In this document: one piece after another, positions 1-7,302 of the stretch
Layout of the letters: every line of letters starts with the position of its first letter
How positions within the stretch are numbered: position 1 is the first letter of the stretch
Source: DATLYF01 sp035575095
GTDB lineage: Bacteria; Pseudomonadota; Gammaproteobacteria; Competibacterales; Competibacteraceae
Length of the DNA: 48,863 nt
Reading direction: 5' to 3'
Assembly (NCBI GenBank): GCA_035575095.1
Contig: DATLYF010000150.1
Location: forward strand, 1-48,863
Position numbers and translations under genes: made by a program
Notes under the pieces: generated by a model
Databases searched by the model: none
Seen by the model: the letters and a program-made list of their open reading frames with translations, nothing else
What the model was told of the DNA's origin: nothing

Positions 1-1
1 C

Positions 2-646
2 ACCGGCGGCGGCGACGAGTTCGCCTTCGTCACCGAGCCGACGGCAATCGCCGCCTCTAGCGGCGGGGCGGGCAAGCTCGACGATGAGTTGGATGTCGCC
101 CTGATGGAGTGGGATAGTACGGCGGCCGTCGGCAGCGCCGAGACGGCGGCGGTGTCTGCGGCAGTCGCGGCGCCGCGTCTGGATGACGATCTCGACAGCC
201 AGTTGCGCAGCCTGGACTTCGCCTTCGACGACGAGCTGCAGAACATGGCCGGTGACATCGGCCGACCGACGAGCGTCGCGACCGGCGCTGCAGCGGACGA
301 GCTGCCGGATAACACTTTGGTCTTGGGCCAGGAGAGCGCATTCCCGCTCCAGGAAGAGGATACTCTGACGGTCGAGCTCAAGGATTTCGATTTCGGCTTG
401 GACGACCAGCCCCCGGCGCCGCCGGTGGCCGAGGATCAGCCCGCCAAGTCAGCGTCACCGATCCTGGTCATCGAAGATCCGGCCTTGGGTGGTGACGATC
501 ACGTCGAGACCAAGCTGGACCTAGCCCAGGCCTATCTGGATATGGAGGACAAGGACGGCGCGCGCAGCCTGCTGGAAGAAGTCCTGCAGGAGGGGGACGC
601 CCGCCAGCGCCAGCGCGCCGAGGAACTGCTCAGGCTGGTTGCCTGA
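2..646 (+). CDS. fimV: FimV C-terminal region (5' truncated by window edge)
   Basis: The reading frame is open from base 2 to a TGA at 644-646, so only the last 214 codons are present. FimV is a large inner-membrane protein with a periplasmic peptidoglycan-binding part and a cytoplasmic C-terminus; it organises polar machinery and type IV pilus function. The visible part is acidic and low-complexity (rich in Asp, Glu, Ala), followed by a conserved terminal helical module starting at DHVETKLDLAQAYLDMEDK and ending GDARQRQRAEELL. That module is the TPR-like FimV C-terminal domain. The position directly upstream of truA is a frequent fimV context in gammaproteobacteria. The N-terminal LysM and membrane segment are outside the window and cannot be checked. 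Confidence 0.9.
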   Translation, partial: TGGGDEFAFVTEPTAIAASSGGAGKLDDELDVALMEWDSTAAVGSAETAAVSAAVAAPRLDDDLDSQLRSLDFAFDDELQNMAGDIGRPTSVATGAAADELPDNTLVLGQESAFPLQEEDTLTVELKDFDFGLDDQPPAPPVAEDQPAKSASPILVIEDPALGGDDHVETKLDLAQAYLDMEDKDGARSLLEEVLQEGDARQRQRAEELLRLVA

Positions 647-667
647 AGCGCCCTCGCTCCCTATTCT

Positions 668-700
668 GCACAGGGCAGCCGCAGCGCGGCTGCCCTGTGC
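668..700 (+). terminator. Perfect 15-bp hairpin between fimV and truA
   Basis: Bases 668-682 and 686-700 are exact reverse complements around a 3-base loop. It lies 22 bases after the fimV stop, the expected place for a transcription terminator, but no run of T follows. It could be a U-tract-poor terminator or an mRNA-stabilising stem in a fimV-truA transcript. Confidence 0.6.
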
Positions 701-733
701 GTTTGCGGAGATCACTGACGGTTGGTACGGTCG

Positions 734-1540
734 ATGAGCGAGAGTTCGCCGCCCCTGATGCGCATCGCCCTGGGCGTGGAGTACGACGGCACCGCTTTCC
801 ACGGCTGGCAGAGCCAGAGTGGTGGAGTGCGCACGGTGCAGGACTGTCTGGAGCTGGCCCTGTCGCGTATCGCCGATCATTCGGTGCACGTCGCCTGCGC
901 CGGGCGCACCGATGCCGGCGTGCATGCTCTGGCCCAGGTGGTGCATTTCGACACCACCGCCCGGCGTCCGGAGCGGGCCTGGGTAATGGGCGGCAACACC
1001 CATCTGCCCGGGGATGTGCGGATACTGTGGGCGCGACCGGTGGCGGCGGATTTCCACGCTCGCTTCTCGGCGCTGGCGCGCAGCTACCGCTACCTCATTC
1101 TCAATGCGCCGCAGCGCTCGGCGTTGATGCGTCACCGGGCGAGCTGGCACTACCGGCCGCTGGATGTGGAGCGCATGGCGCTGGCCGCCCGCGATCTGCT
1201 GGGCGAGCACGATTTCAGCGCCTTCCGCGGCATCGACTGCCAGGCCAAGAGCCCGGTGCGCACCGTGTATCGCCTGGAGCTGGCGCGGCACGGCGACTAC
1301 GTGCTGCTGGAAGCCGAGGCCAACGCCTTTTTGCACCATATGGTGCGCAATCTGGCCGGGGTGCTGATGGCCATCGGCGAGGGCAGCCGACCGGTGAAGT
1401 GGGCACGGCAGGTGCTGGAGAGCCGTGACCGCTGCCAGGGTGGGATCACCGCCCCGCCGCAGGGGTTGTACCTGAGTGGGGTGCGTTACCTGCCGCACTA
1501 CGGCCTGCCGGCGGCGGCCGCCCCGCTGTGTCTGCTCTAG
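734..1540 (+). CDS. truA: tRNA pseudouridine(38-40) synthase TruA
   Basis: TruA converts uridines 38, 39 and 40 of the tRNA anticodon stem-loop to pseudouridine in the cytoplasm. The 268-residue product has the family start (RIALGVEYDGTAFHGWQ), the catalytic-aspartate motif GRTDAGVHA and the C-terminal segment FLHHMVRNLAGVLMAIG. Length matches the family. I chose ATG 734 (MSESSPP); an in-frame TTG at 722 and ATG at 758 are alternatives and no site has a strong Shine-Dalgarno sequence. The gene follows fimV after a hairpin. Its TAG stop at 1538-1540 overlaps the TAG stop of the convergent gene through one palindromic CTAG. Confidence 0.95.
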   Translation: MSESSPPLMRIALGVEYDGTAFHGWQSQSGGVRTVQDCLELALSRIADHSVHVACAGRTDAGVHALAQVVHFDTTARRPERAWVMGGNTHLPGDVRILWARPVAADFHARFSALARSYRYLILNAPQRSALMRHRASWHYRPLDVERMALAARDLLGEHDFSAFRGIDCQAKSPVRTVYRLELARHGDYVLLEAEANAFLHHMVRNLAGVLMAIGEGSRPVKWARQVLESRDRCQGGITAPPQGLYLSGVRYLPHYGLPAAAAPLCLL

Positions 1541-2232
1541 GCGACGAGCGGTTCGAGCCAGCGCGCCAGGAAACCGTCCAGCCAAGCGTCCAACGCGGCG
1601 TCGTAGCGGCGGTGGCCGAGACGCTGTTGCGCCACGTCCTGGGCGCCGGGCAGCCTCAGATGGTGTGCCGCCACCTGACACCACTCTTCCAGGATGTCGC
1701 GAGTCACTTCGGGATGGAACTGCAGGCCGAAGGCCCGCTCGCCATAGCGGAAGGCCTGGTGCGGGAAGTCGTCGCTCCTGGCCAGGAGCTCGGCGCCGTG
1801 GGGTAGCTGGAAACCCTCCATGTGCCAGTGATAGACCCTCAGTGGATCGGGGAAGAACGCCTGGCCGGCGGTGGTGGGGCGGATCGCGTAGTAGCCGATC
1901 TCGGCCTGGCCGGCCGGATGGGGACGCACCTCCGCGCCCAGGGCACGGGCCAGCAACTGCGCCCCCAGGCAGATGCCGAGGAACGGCGTGCCGGCATCGA
2001 GCAGACGCGGAATCCACTGGAGCTGGGCACGTAAACCGGGTAGATCGTCGTTGGCGCTCATCGGGCCACCGAAGATCACTGCCCCGGCGTAGTCGGCCGG
2101 TTCGGCCGGCAGCGCATCGCCGGCCAGCGGGCAGCGGGCCTCGAGGGCGTAGCCGCGCGCCGCCAGCTTGACGCCAATGCGGCCGGCGGAGGCTTCCGGG
2201 TCCTGGAGGATGAGTAGAATCCTGGGGGGCAT
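1537..2232 (-). CDS. Class I glutamine amidotransferase-like protein
   Basis: A 231-residue stand-alone type 1 GATase-like domain. The nucleophile elbow GICLGAQLLA carries the expected catalytic Cys, and the FHPEVT motif carries the His and Glu of the triad, so the hydrolase site looks complete. Members of this GuaA-like group release ammonia from glutamine or cleave gamma-glutamyl compounds; no synthetase domain is attached here, so the substrate is unknown. ATG 2232 is preceded by a good GAGGAG ribosome site; an upstream in-frame extension to 2280 looks non-coding. The gene is convergent with truA (shared CTAG stop) and divergent from the GNAT-C39/ATP-grasp pair, 197 bases away, which may or may not be a functional link. 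Confidence 0.85.
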   Translation of the reverse strand: MPPRILLILQDPEASAGRIGVKLAARGYALEARCPLAGDALPAEPADYAGAVIFGGPMSANDDLPGLRAQLQWIPRLLDAGTPFLGICLGAQLLARALGAEVRPHPAGQAEIGYYAIRPTTAGQAFFPDPLRVYHWHMEGFQLPHGAELLARSDDFPHQAFRYGERAFGLQFHPEVTRDILEEWCQVAAHHLRLPGAQDVAQQRLGHRRYDAALDAWLDGFLARWLEPLVA

Positions 2233-2429
2233 GAGCAGATCTCCTCGGCTGGCGCGGTTCGCCTTCTTTATCTTAACCATGGACGGCAGTGCGCGGCACC
2301 GGCCTGCAATGGTGCCATGCCGGGGTCAGGCGCTGGTCGCACTCGGCGCGGCGGCTGCGGTGATGCTGTTCACCGGCGCCGGCAATCCCTTCATACTTCA
2401 CCACCGATTATCTGCGGGAGGATCCGGCC

Positions 2430-3536
2430 ATGTTGCGTGCCGCTACCCTTGACGACCTCGACGCCCTGGTACGGTTGGAACAGCGCAGTTTCTTCTCCGA
2501 TCGGATGTCGCGGCGCAGCCTGCGTTACATGTTGACCAAGGCCAACGCCTCGATACTGGTCGATGAGCAGGACGGCAGGCTGCGCGGCTATGTGCTGGTA
2601 CTGTTCTCGCGTGGCACCTCGATGGCCCGACTGTATTCCATCGCCGTGGCCGAGGAATACCAGGGTCAGGGGGTGGGTGCCGCCCTGGTGCAGGCGGCCG
2701 AGCAGGCGGCGGTGGAGCACGATTGTGTCTCCATGCGCCTGGAGATTCGCAAGGACAATCCCGCTTCCATCGCCCTGTTCCAGAGCCAAGGCTACAAGCA
2801 GTTCAAGGTGGTGCTGGACTACTACGAGGACCATATGGACGCACTGCGCTTCGAGAAGAACCTGGCGCCGCACCTCAAGCGCGATCTGGCGCGAGTGCCC
2901 TATTATCCGCAGAGCCTGGATTTTACCTGCGGTCCCTCGGCGCTGATGATGGCCATGAAGGCTCTCGACCCGTCGCTGGAGCTGAACCGTAAGCTCGAGC
3001 TCAGGCTGTGGCGCGAGGCTACCACCATCTTCATGACCTCCGGCCACGGTGGCTGCGGCCCCTACGGCCTGGCCCTGGCCGCCTACCACCGCGGGTTCGA
3101 TCTGGAGATATATGTCAACGAGCCCAGTGTGTTCTTGGTGGATTCGGTGCGCAGCCCGGAAAAGAAGGAAGTGATGCGGCTGGTGCAGGAGGATTTTCTG
3201 GACGAGATCCGTGGTCTACCCATCGCCCTGCACCACCAGGCGCTGGGCGTAGATGCACTGGCTGCCAAGTTCGAGGCAGGCGGCATCCCGCTGGTGCTGA
3301 TCAGCTCCTACCGCATCTATGAGGAGCGCTTCCCCCACTGGGTGGTGGTGACTGGCTTCGACGAACACTATGTGTATGTCCACGATCCGTTTGTGGACCA
3401 CGAGGCAGGAGAAACCGTGACCGATTCCATCGACATGCCCATCCCGCGCCGGGAGTTCCAGCGCATGGCCCGCTATGGCAAGGCCGGCCAGAAGGCGGTG
3501 CTGATCCTCTACCGGCGTCAGGCCGTGCCCCACTGA
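2430..3536 (+). CDS. GNAT acetyltransferase fused to C39-like cysteine peptidase
   Basis: A 368-residue two-domain protein. Residues 1-145 are a GNAT acyltransferase with the acetyl-CoA motif YQGQGVGAAL (77-86) and the N-x2-S-x3-F helix (NPASIALF, 110-117). Residues about 150-365 form a papain-like C39 fold: Q161 (oxyanion), C167 in DFTCGPS, H303 in PHWVVV and D319 in VHDP make a complete catalytic set. There is no signal peptide or membrane segment, so it should be cytoplasmic, unlike the C39 domains of bacteriocin exporters. ATG 2430 follows a clear GGGAGGA site. The next gene starts 12 bases after the stop. Annotation as RimI-like would be misleading; the acyl acceptor and the peptide cleaved are unknown. 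Confidence 0.85.
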   Translation: MLRAATLDDLDALVRLEQRSFFSDRMSRRSLRYMLTKANASILVDEQDGRLRGYVLVLFSRGTSMARLYSIAVAEEYQGQGVGAALVQAAEQAAVEHDCVSMRLEIRKDNPASIALFQSQGYKQFKVVLDYYEDHMDALRFEKNLAPHLKRDLARVPYYPQSLDFTCGPSALMMAMKALDPSLELNRKLELRLWREATTIFMTSGHGGCGPYGLALAAYHRGFDLEIYVNEPSVFLVDSVRSPEKKEVMRLVQEDFLDEIRGLPIALHHQALGVDALAAKFEAGGIPLVLISSYRIYEERFPHWVVVTGFDEHYVYVHDPFVDHEAGETVTDSIDMPIPRREFQRMARYGKAGQKAVLILYRRQAVPH

Positions 3537-3548
3537 GCCGGGGGTGCC

Positions 3549-5021
3549 ATGGCCGACCATATCGTCGTCGTCGACAACCTCGCCGACTGGAAAGCCCATT
3601 TCCCCACGCTGCCGGTGGTAGCGGCCAAGGACTATCTGTCCAGCCTGGAGTATTCCAGCGCCCGCAATCTGCGCGTACTCAACCTGTGCCGCAGCTACCG
3701 CTACCTGAGCGTGGGCTACTACTGCTCGCTGCTGGCCGAGGCGCGGCGCCACCGGGTCATTCCCAGCGTGCGCACCATCAACGACCTGTCGCGCAAATCC
3801 ATCTACAGCCTGGACATCGAGGACCTGGACGATCAGGTGCAGACCATTCTCGGCAAACCCAGTCCCGGCTTTACCGCCACCGCCTTCGAGCTGGACGTAT
3901 TTCTGGGCCAGTGCTCCATGAAAGGCTTGCAAGAGTTGGCGCGGCAGCTGTTCGACGCCTTTCGTTCACCGCTGCTCAAGGTGGAGTTCCGCCTGCAGGG
4001 CAAGTGGCGCATCGCCGCCATCAAGCCCATCCCCCTGCACACCCTGACGGAAGCCCAGGAGCTGGCCTTCCTGGAAGCGCTCACCACCTACCTCAGCAAG
4101 CGCTGGCGTCAGCCCCGGGCGCGCAGCCGCTACCGCTACGATCTGGCGGTGCTGCACGATCCGGCGGAACGGCTGCCGCCCTCCAATACCAAAGCTCTGC
4201 AGCAGTTCGTCAAGGCCGGGCGCGAGTGCGGGGTCAACGTCGAGCTGATCCGGCGCAAGGACTACGGCCGGCTGGCCGAGTTCGACGCCCTGTTCATCCG
4301 CGAGACCACCGGCATCGACCACTATACCTACCAGTTCGCCAAGAAGGCCGAGAGCGAGGGCATGGTGGTGATCGACGATCCCGACTCCATCCTCAAGTGC
4401 ACCAACAAGGTCTATCTGGAGGAGCTGCTGCGCACCCACCGCGTCCGCACCCCGAAGACGGTGATCGTGCGCCGCGACAGTCTGGAGCGGCTGGAAAGCC
4501 TGTTGCCGTATCCCATCGTGTTGAAGATCCCCGACGGCTCTTTCTCGCGCGGCGTGGTGAAGGTGGAGGATCGCAGCGAGCTCCTCGACCAGGCCGGCAA
4601 GCTGTTCAAGTCCTCGGATCTGATCCTGGCCCAGGAATTTCTCTACACCCCCTTCGACTGGCGGGTGGGCATCCTCAACAAGGTGCCGCTCTACGTCTGC
4701 CAGTACTTCATGTCGCGCCACCACTGGCAGGTGGTCAAGCACGAGGCCGGTGGCGGGCGCGAGGAGGGCGGATTCAGGACGATGCGGGTCGAGGATGCCC
4801 CCGAGGCCGTGGTGAAGACCGCGCTGAAGGCTGCCAACCTGATCGGCAACGGCTTCTACGGGGTGGATCTGAAGGAGAGCGCCAAGGGCGTGGTGGTCAT
4901 CGAGGTCAACGACAACCCCAGCATCGATGCCGGGGTCGAGGACGCCGTGCTCAAGGACGAGCTGTACAAGACCATCGTCGAGGACTTCGTCTGGCGGCTA
5001 GAGCGCAAGCGAGCACGATGA
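3549..5021 (+). CDS. RimK-family ATP-grasp ligase with RLAN N-terminal domain
   Basis: A 490-residue protein. Residues 1 to about 150 match the RLAN (RimK-like ATP-grasp N-terminal) domain, followed by a linker and a C-terminal ATP-grasp from about 280. Nucleotide- and Mg-binding features visible are K326 in LKIPDGSFSRG, D440 in YGVDLK, and E452/N454 in VIEVNDNPSID. ATP-grasp enzymes activate a carboxylate as acyl-phosphate and join it to an amine, and RimK itself adds glutamates to ribosomal protein S6. Tight linkage to the GNAT-C39 gene argues for a shared pathway in which one enzyme ligates and the other acylates or trims. The amino-acid substrate and acceptor are not evident from sequence. 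Confidence 0.85.
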   Translation: MADHIVVVDNLADWKAHFPTLPVVAAKDYLSSLEYSSARNLRVLNLCRSYRYLSVGYYCSLLAEARRHRVIPSVRTINDLSRKSIYSLDIEDLDDQVQTILGKPSPGFTATAFELDVFLGQCSMKGLQELARQLFDAFRSPLLKVEFRLQGKWRIAAIKPIPLHTLTEAQELAFLEALTTYLSKRWRQPRARSRYRYDLAVLHDPAERLPPSNTKALQQFVKAGRECGVNVELIRRKDYGRLAEFDALFIRETTGIDHYTYQFAKKAESEGMVVIDDPDSILKCTNKVYLEELLRTHRVRTPKTVIVRRDSLERLESLLPYPIVLKIPDGSFSRGVVKVEDRSELLDQAGKLFKSSDLILAQEFLYTPFDWRVGILNKVPLYVCQYFMSRHHWQVVKHEAGGGREEGGFRTMRVEDAPEAVVKTALKAANLIGNGFYGVDLKESAKGVVVIEVNDNPSIDAGVEDAVLKDELYKTIVEDFVWRLERKRAR

Positions 5022-5041
5022 GGCATGTGGCGGGTGAGGGC

Positions 5042-5509
5042 TCAACCATTGCGCAGCAATCGCGCCTTCTCCCGCTCCCAGTCGCGTTCTTTCTCGGTGG
5101 CGCGCTTGTCGTAGGCCTTCTTGCCGCGGGCTAGGCCGATGTCCAGCTTGGCGCGACCGCGCTTCCAATACAGAGCGAGCGGGATCAGGGCGTAGCCCTT
5201 GCGCTCCACCGCGCCGATCAGCCGGTCCAGCTCCTCGCGGTGCAGCAGCAGCTTGCGGGTACGGGTGGGATCGGGCTGGACGTGGGTCGAAGCCGAGGCG
5301 AGCGGCGAGATATGGCTGCCCAGCAGGAAGGCCTCGCCGTTCTTGATCAGCACGTGGCTCTCCTTGAGCTGCACGCGGCCGGCGCGCAGACTCTTCACCT
5401 CCCAGCCCTCGAGGGCGAGGCCGGCCTCGAAATGCTCCTCGATGAAATAATCGTGATAGGCCTTCTTATTCTGGGCGATCTGGTTGTCCTGGCTGGTTTT
5501 CTTGCTCAT
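5042..5509 (-). CDS. smpB: SsrA-binding protein SmpB
   Basis: SmpB binds tmRNA and brings it to stalled ribosomes for trans-translation. The 155-residue protein contains IAQNKKAYHDYFIEEHFEAG near the start, GWEVKSLRAGRVQLKESH, and the basic C-terminal tail (KRATEKERDWEREKARLLR) that enters the mRNA channel. Length is normal. It is convergent with the ATP-grasp gene (20-base gap, no clear terminator) and divergent from ratA across 101 bases, the usual gammaproteobacterial arrangement. No ssrA gene was seen in the window. Confidence 0.97.
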   Translation of the reverse strand: MSKKTSQDNQIAQNKKAYHDYFIEEHFEAGLALEGWEVKSLRAGRVQLKESHVLIKNGEAFLLGSHISPLASASTHVQPDPTRTRKLLLHREELDRLIGAVERKGYALIPLALYWKRGRAKLDIGLARGKKAYDKRATEKERDWEREKARLLRNG

Positions 5510-5610
5510 GCTTGAAGAGGGGCTTGGGCGGCGCAGTTGTGTCCAATCACGACTTTACCGAAAATGACCGGTTTGCGGCGAGTCCGATAGCATGAACGAG
5601 GTGGGCAAGC

Positions 5611-6048
5611 GTGGCAACCGTGAGTAAGAGCGCCCTGGTGCCGTACCAGGCGGCAGAGATGTATCGCCTGGTCAACGACATCGAGTCCTACCCGCGCTTC
5701 CTGCCCTGGTGCCGCGCTACCCGCGTCCTCAGCCGCGACGAGGACGAGATACGGGCGAGCATCGAGATCTACAAGGGCGGGATCAACCGGTGGTTCACCA
5801 CCCGCAACCGCCTGCAGCCGGACAAGATGATCGAGATCCGCCTGCTGGACGGCCCGTTTCGCCGCCTGGAGGGCTACTGGCACTTCCAGGCCCTGGGCGA
5901 GTCGGCCTGCAAGGTCTCGCTCAACCTGGAATTCGAGTTCTCCAACCCGGTGCTGCGTATGGCGGTAGGACCGGTGTTCAGCCAGATCACCAACACCCTG
6001 GTGGATGCCTTTTGCAAGCGGGCGGTGGATGTCTATGGGCGACGCTGA
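5611..6048 (+). CDS. ratA: RatA/COQ10-type START-domain protein
   Basis: A 145-residue START/polyketide-cyclase-like protein. Its start (GTG; MATVSKSALVPYQAAEMYRL) and the motif IESYPRFLPWC are typical of RatA, described in E. coli as a toxin-like inhibitor of 70S assembly and homologous to mitochondrial COQ10, a ubiquinone-binding protein. The hydrophobic-cavity function in respiratory quinone handling is inferred from the family. GTG 5611 is preceded by GAGGTGGG at good spacing; a GTG at 5620 is an alternative. It overlaps the next gene, rnfH, and is divergent from smpB. Confidence 0.9.
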   Translation: MATVSKSALVPYQAAEMYRLVNDIESYPRFLPWCRATRVLSRDEDEIRASIEIYKGGINRWFTTRNRLQPDKMIEIRLLDGPFRRLEGYWHFQALGESACKVSLNLEFEFSNPVLRMAVGPVFSQITNTLVDAFCKRAVDVYGRR

Positions 6049-6376
6049 GGCGAAGACGATCAAGGTGGAGGTGGCCTATGCCCGGCCCGACGAGCAGGTG
6101 ATCATCCCCCTGGAAGTCGCAGAGGGCACCACCGTGGAGCAGGCCATCGCCGCCTCGCGCATTCAAGAGCGCTTTCCGGAGATCGATCTCGCGCTCAACA
6201 AGGTCGGGATGTTCGGCAAGCTCAGCGCCTTGGGTGCGGTGCTGCGCTCCGGCGACCGGGTGGAGATCTACCGGCCGCTGATCGCCGATCCCAAGGAGGT
6301 GCGCAAGCAGCGCGCCGCCGAGGGTAAGCGCATGAAGAAAGGCGGGGGCGGCCTGGAAACGGAAGAGGGGGGCTGA
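6035..6376 (+). CDS. rnfH: RnfH family ubiquitin-fold protein
   Basis: A small (about 113 residue) beta-grasp protein with the family core IKVEVAYARPDEQVIIPLEV, VGMFGKLSALGAVLRSGDRVEIYRPL and the terminal LIADPKEVRKQRAAEGK. RnfH proteins accompany RatA in many genomes; the biochemical role is not settled. The start is placed at ATG 6035, with ATG 6029 as an alternative. Either way it overlaps the ratA end (stop at 6048), suggesting translational coupling. The tail is Lys/Gly rich (KKGGGGLETEEGG). Confidence 0.88.
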   Translation: MGDAEAKTIKVEVAYARPDEQVIIPLEVAEGTTVEQAIAASRIQERFPEIDLALNKVGMFGKLSALGAVLRSGDRVEIYRPLIADPKEVRKQRAAEGKRMKKGGGGLETEEGG

Positions 6377-6389
6377 GCGGAGGGCACGC

Positions 6390-6734
6390 TCAGGGCTGCT
6401 TGGCCGGACCCTGCATCACCCGGCTCAGTATATCGCCCTCGAAGAACAGGGTCAGGCTGCGCTCCTCCACCGCCGTGCCGCCGGCCGGCCGGAAGGCATA
6501 GTAGTAGTCCCAGCGGTTCTGGTGAAAGGGGTCGGCGATCAGCGGTGTGCCCAGCAGGGCTTGCACCTGCTGGCGGGTCATGCCCGGTTGCAGACGTTCC
6601 ACCTGGGCCTGGTCGATATAGTTGCCCTGGCGGATGTCCAGCCGGTATAGCCCGGGGATGTGAGTGGAAGAACTGCATCCTGCGGCGAGAAGGGCCAGGC
6701 CGAGCGCGATCGGGCGAACGGGAAACCTGAACAT
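6390..6734 (-). CDS. bamE: Outer-membrane assembly lipoprotein BamE
   Basis: BamE (SmpA/OmlA) is a lipoprotein subunit of the BAM complex that inserts beta-barrel proteins. The 114-residue precursor has a short signal with lipobox LLAAGC (Cys as lipidation site), then IPGLYRLDIRQGNYI and the conserved LQPGMTRQQVQALLGTP and NRWDYYYAF motifs. ATG 6734 gives a proper signal peptide; an in-frame extension to 6788 would add non-signal-like residues. It is convergent with rnfH and divergent from fur, which is the standard arrangement. Confidence 0.95.
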   Translation of the reverse strand: MFRFPVRPIALGLALLAAGCSSSTHIPGLYRLDIRQGNYIDQAQVERLQPGMTRQQVQALLGTPLIADPFHQNRWDYYYAFRPAGGTAVEERSLTLFFEGDILSRVMQGPAKQP

Positions 6735-6736
6735 TT

Positions 6737-6745
6737 TGGTATACT
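6737..6745 (+). promoter_or_regulatory. Extended -10 promoter element for fur
   Basis: TGGTATACT matches the extended -10 consensus TGnTATAAT with one mismatch. It lies about 90 bases upstream of the fur start, in the bamE-fur divergent gap. No good -35 is visible at 17 bases, as is common for extended -10 promoters. Confidence 0.5.
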
Positions 6746-6778
6746 TTTCTAGCGGACGGTGTGATGAAACTTGGCGAT

Positions 6779-6799
6779 CATAACCCAAAGGGGGTTATG
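6779..6799 (+). promoter_or_regulatory. Hairpin in the fur leader
   Basis: CATAACCC (6779-6786) and GGGTTATG (6792-6799) are perfect complements with a 5-base loop, in the predicted 5' untranslated region of fur. It is too weak and lacks the U-tract needed for a terminator; it could be an operator half-site pair or a leader structure. Confidence 0.45.
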
Positions 6800-6835
6800 T
6801 GTGCATGGCCGTCGTCACCGGCATGGAGGATGCGT

Positions 6836-7282
6836 GTGAGTTCCAAAGAATTGAAGAAAGCGGGTCTGAAGGTGACCCTGCCGCGGATGAAGATCCTCGA
6901 CATGCTGGAGGAGCGCAACGACCAGCACCTGACCGCTGAGGAGATCTACAAGAATCTCCTCAACTCCGGCGAGGAGATCGGCCTGGCCACAGTCTACCGT
7001 GTGCTCACCCAGTTCGAGGCGGCCGGCCTGGTGAAGCGTCACTATTTCGAGGGCGGACAGTCCATCTTCGAGCTCAACCAGGGCGATCACCATGACCACA
7101 TCGTGTGCGTCAAGTGCGGGCGTATCGAGGAGTTCTTCGACGAGGTGATCGAGGAGCGGCAGCGGGCGGTGGCTGCCGCCCATCACTTCAACCTGGCCGA
7201 ACACAGCCTGATCCTGTACGGGGTTTGCGCCGCCTGCCAGCAGGCCGAGAGCAGTGCCGCCGGCGATAACGCCGCTGCCTGA
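6836..7282 (+). CDS. fur: Ferric uptake regulator Fur
   Basis: Fur is an iron-responsive dimeric repressor. The N-terminal winged helix includes LKKAGLKVTLPRMKILDML and TVYRVLTQFEAAGLV; the metal-binding half carries the HHDH segment, CVKCG and CAAC pairs. GTG 6836 is selected because GGAGGA sits directly upstream at workable spacing and it yields 148 residues starting SSKELKKAGLK, as in other Fur proteins; ATG 6830 overlaps the ribosome site, and longer versions add unrelated sequence. The extra Ala/Ser-rich tail after the last Cys pair is unremarkable. Fur is divergent from bamE, with a leader hairpin upstream. Confidence 0.95.
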   Translation: MSSKELKKAGLKVTLPRMKILDMLEERNDQHLTAEEIYKNLLNSGEEIGLATVYRVLTQFEAAGLVKRHYFEGGQSIFELNQGDHHDHIVCVKCGRIEEFFDEVIEERQRAVAAAHHFNLAEHSLILYGVCAACQQAESSAAGDNAAA

Positions 7283-7283
7283 T

Positions 7284-7302
7284 GAGCAGTTGCGTGCTGC
7301 TC
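7284..7302. terminator. Small inverted repeat filling the fur-recN convergent gap
   Basis: GAGCAG (7284-7289) and CTGCTC (7297-7302) form a 6-bp stem occupying the entire 20-base gap between the convergent fur and recN stops. It may act as a weak bidirectional terminator; there is no U-tract. Confidence 0.35.

Noticed and set aside
2168..2452. Small frame with a hydrophobic stretch before the GNAT-C39 gene
   Set aside because: No ribosome site, overlaps the amidotransferase start region and the real GNAT start; hydrophobicity comes from GCG/CTG-rich sequence.
2430..5021. N-acetylglutaminylglutamine amide (NAGGN) osmolyte operon
   Set aside because: That pathway uses a GNAT/ATP-grasp fusion and a class II asparagine-synthetase-like amidotransferase; here GNAT is fused to C39, the ATP-grasp is separate with an RLAN domain, and the neighbouring GATase is class I.
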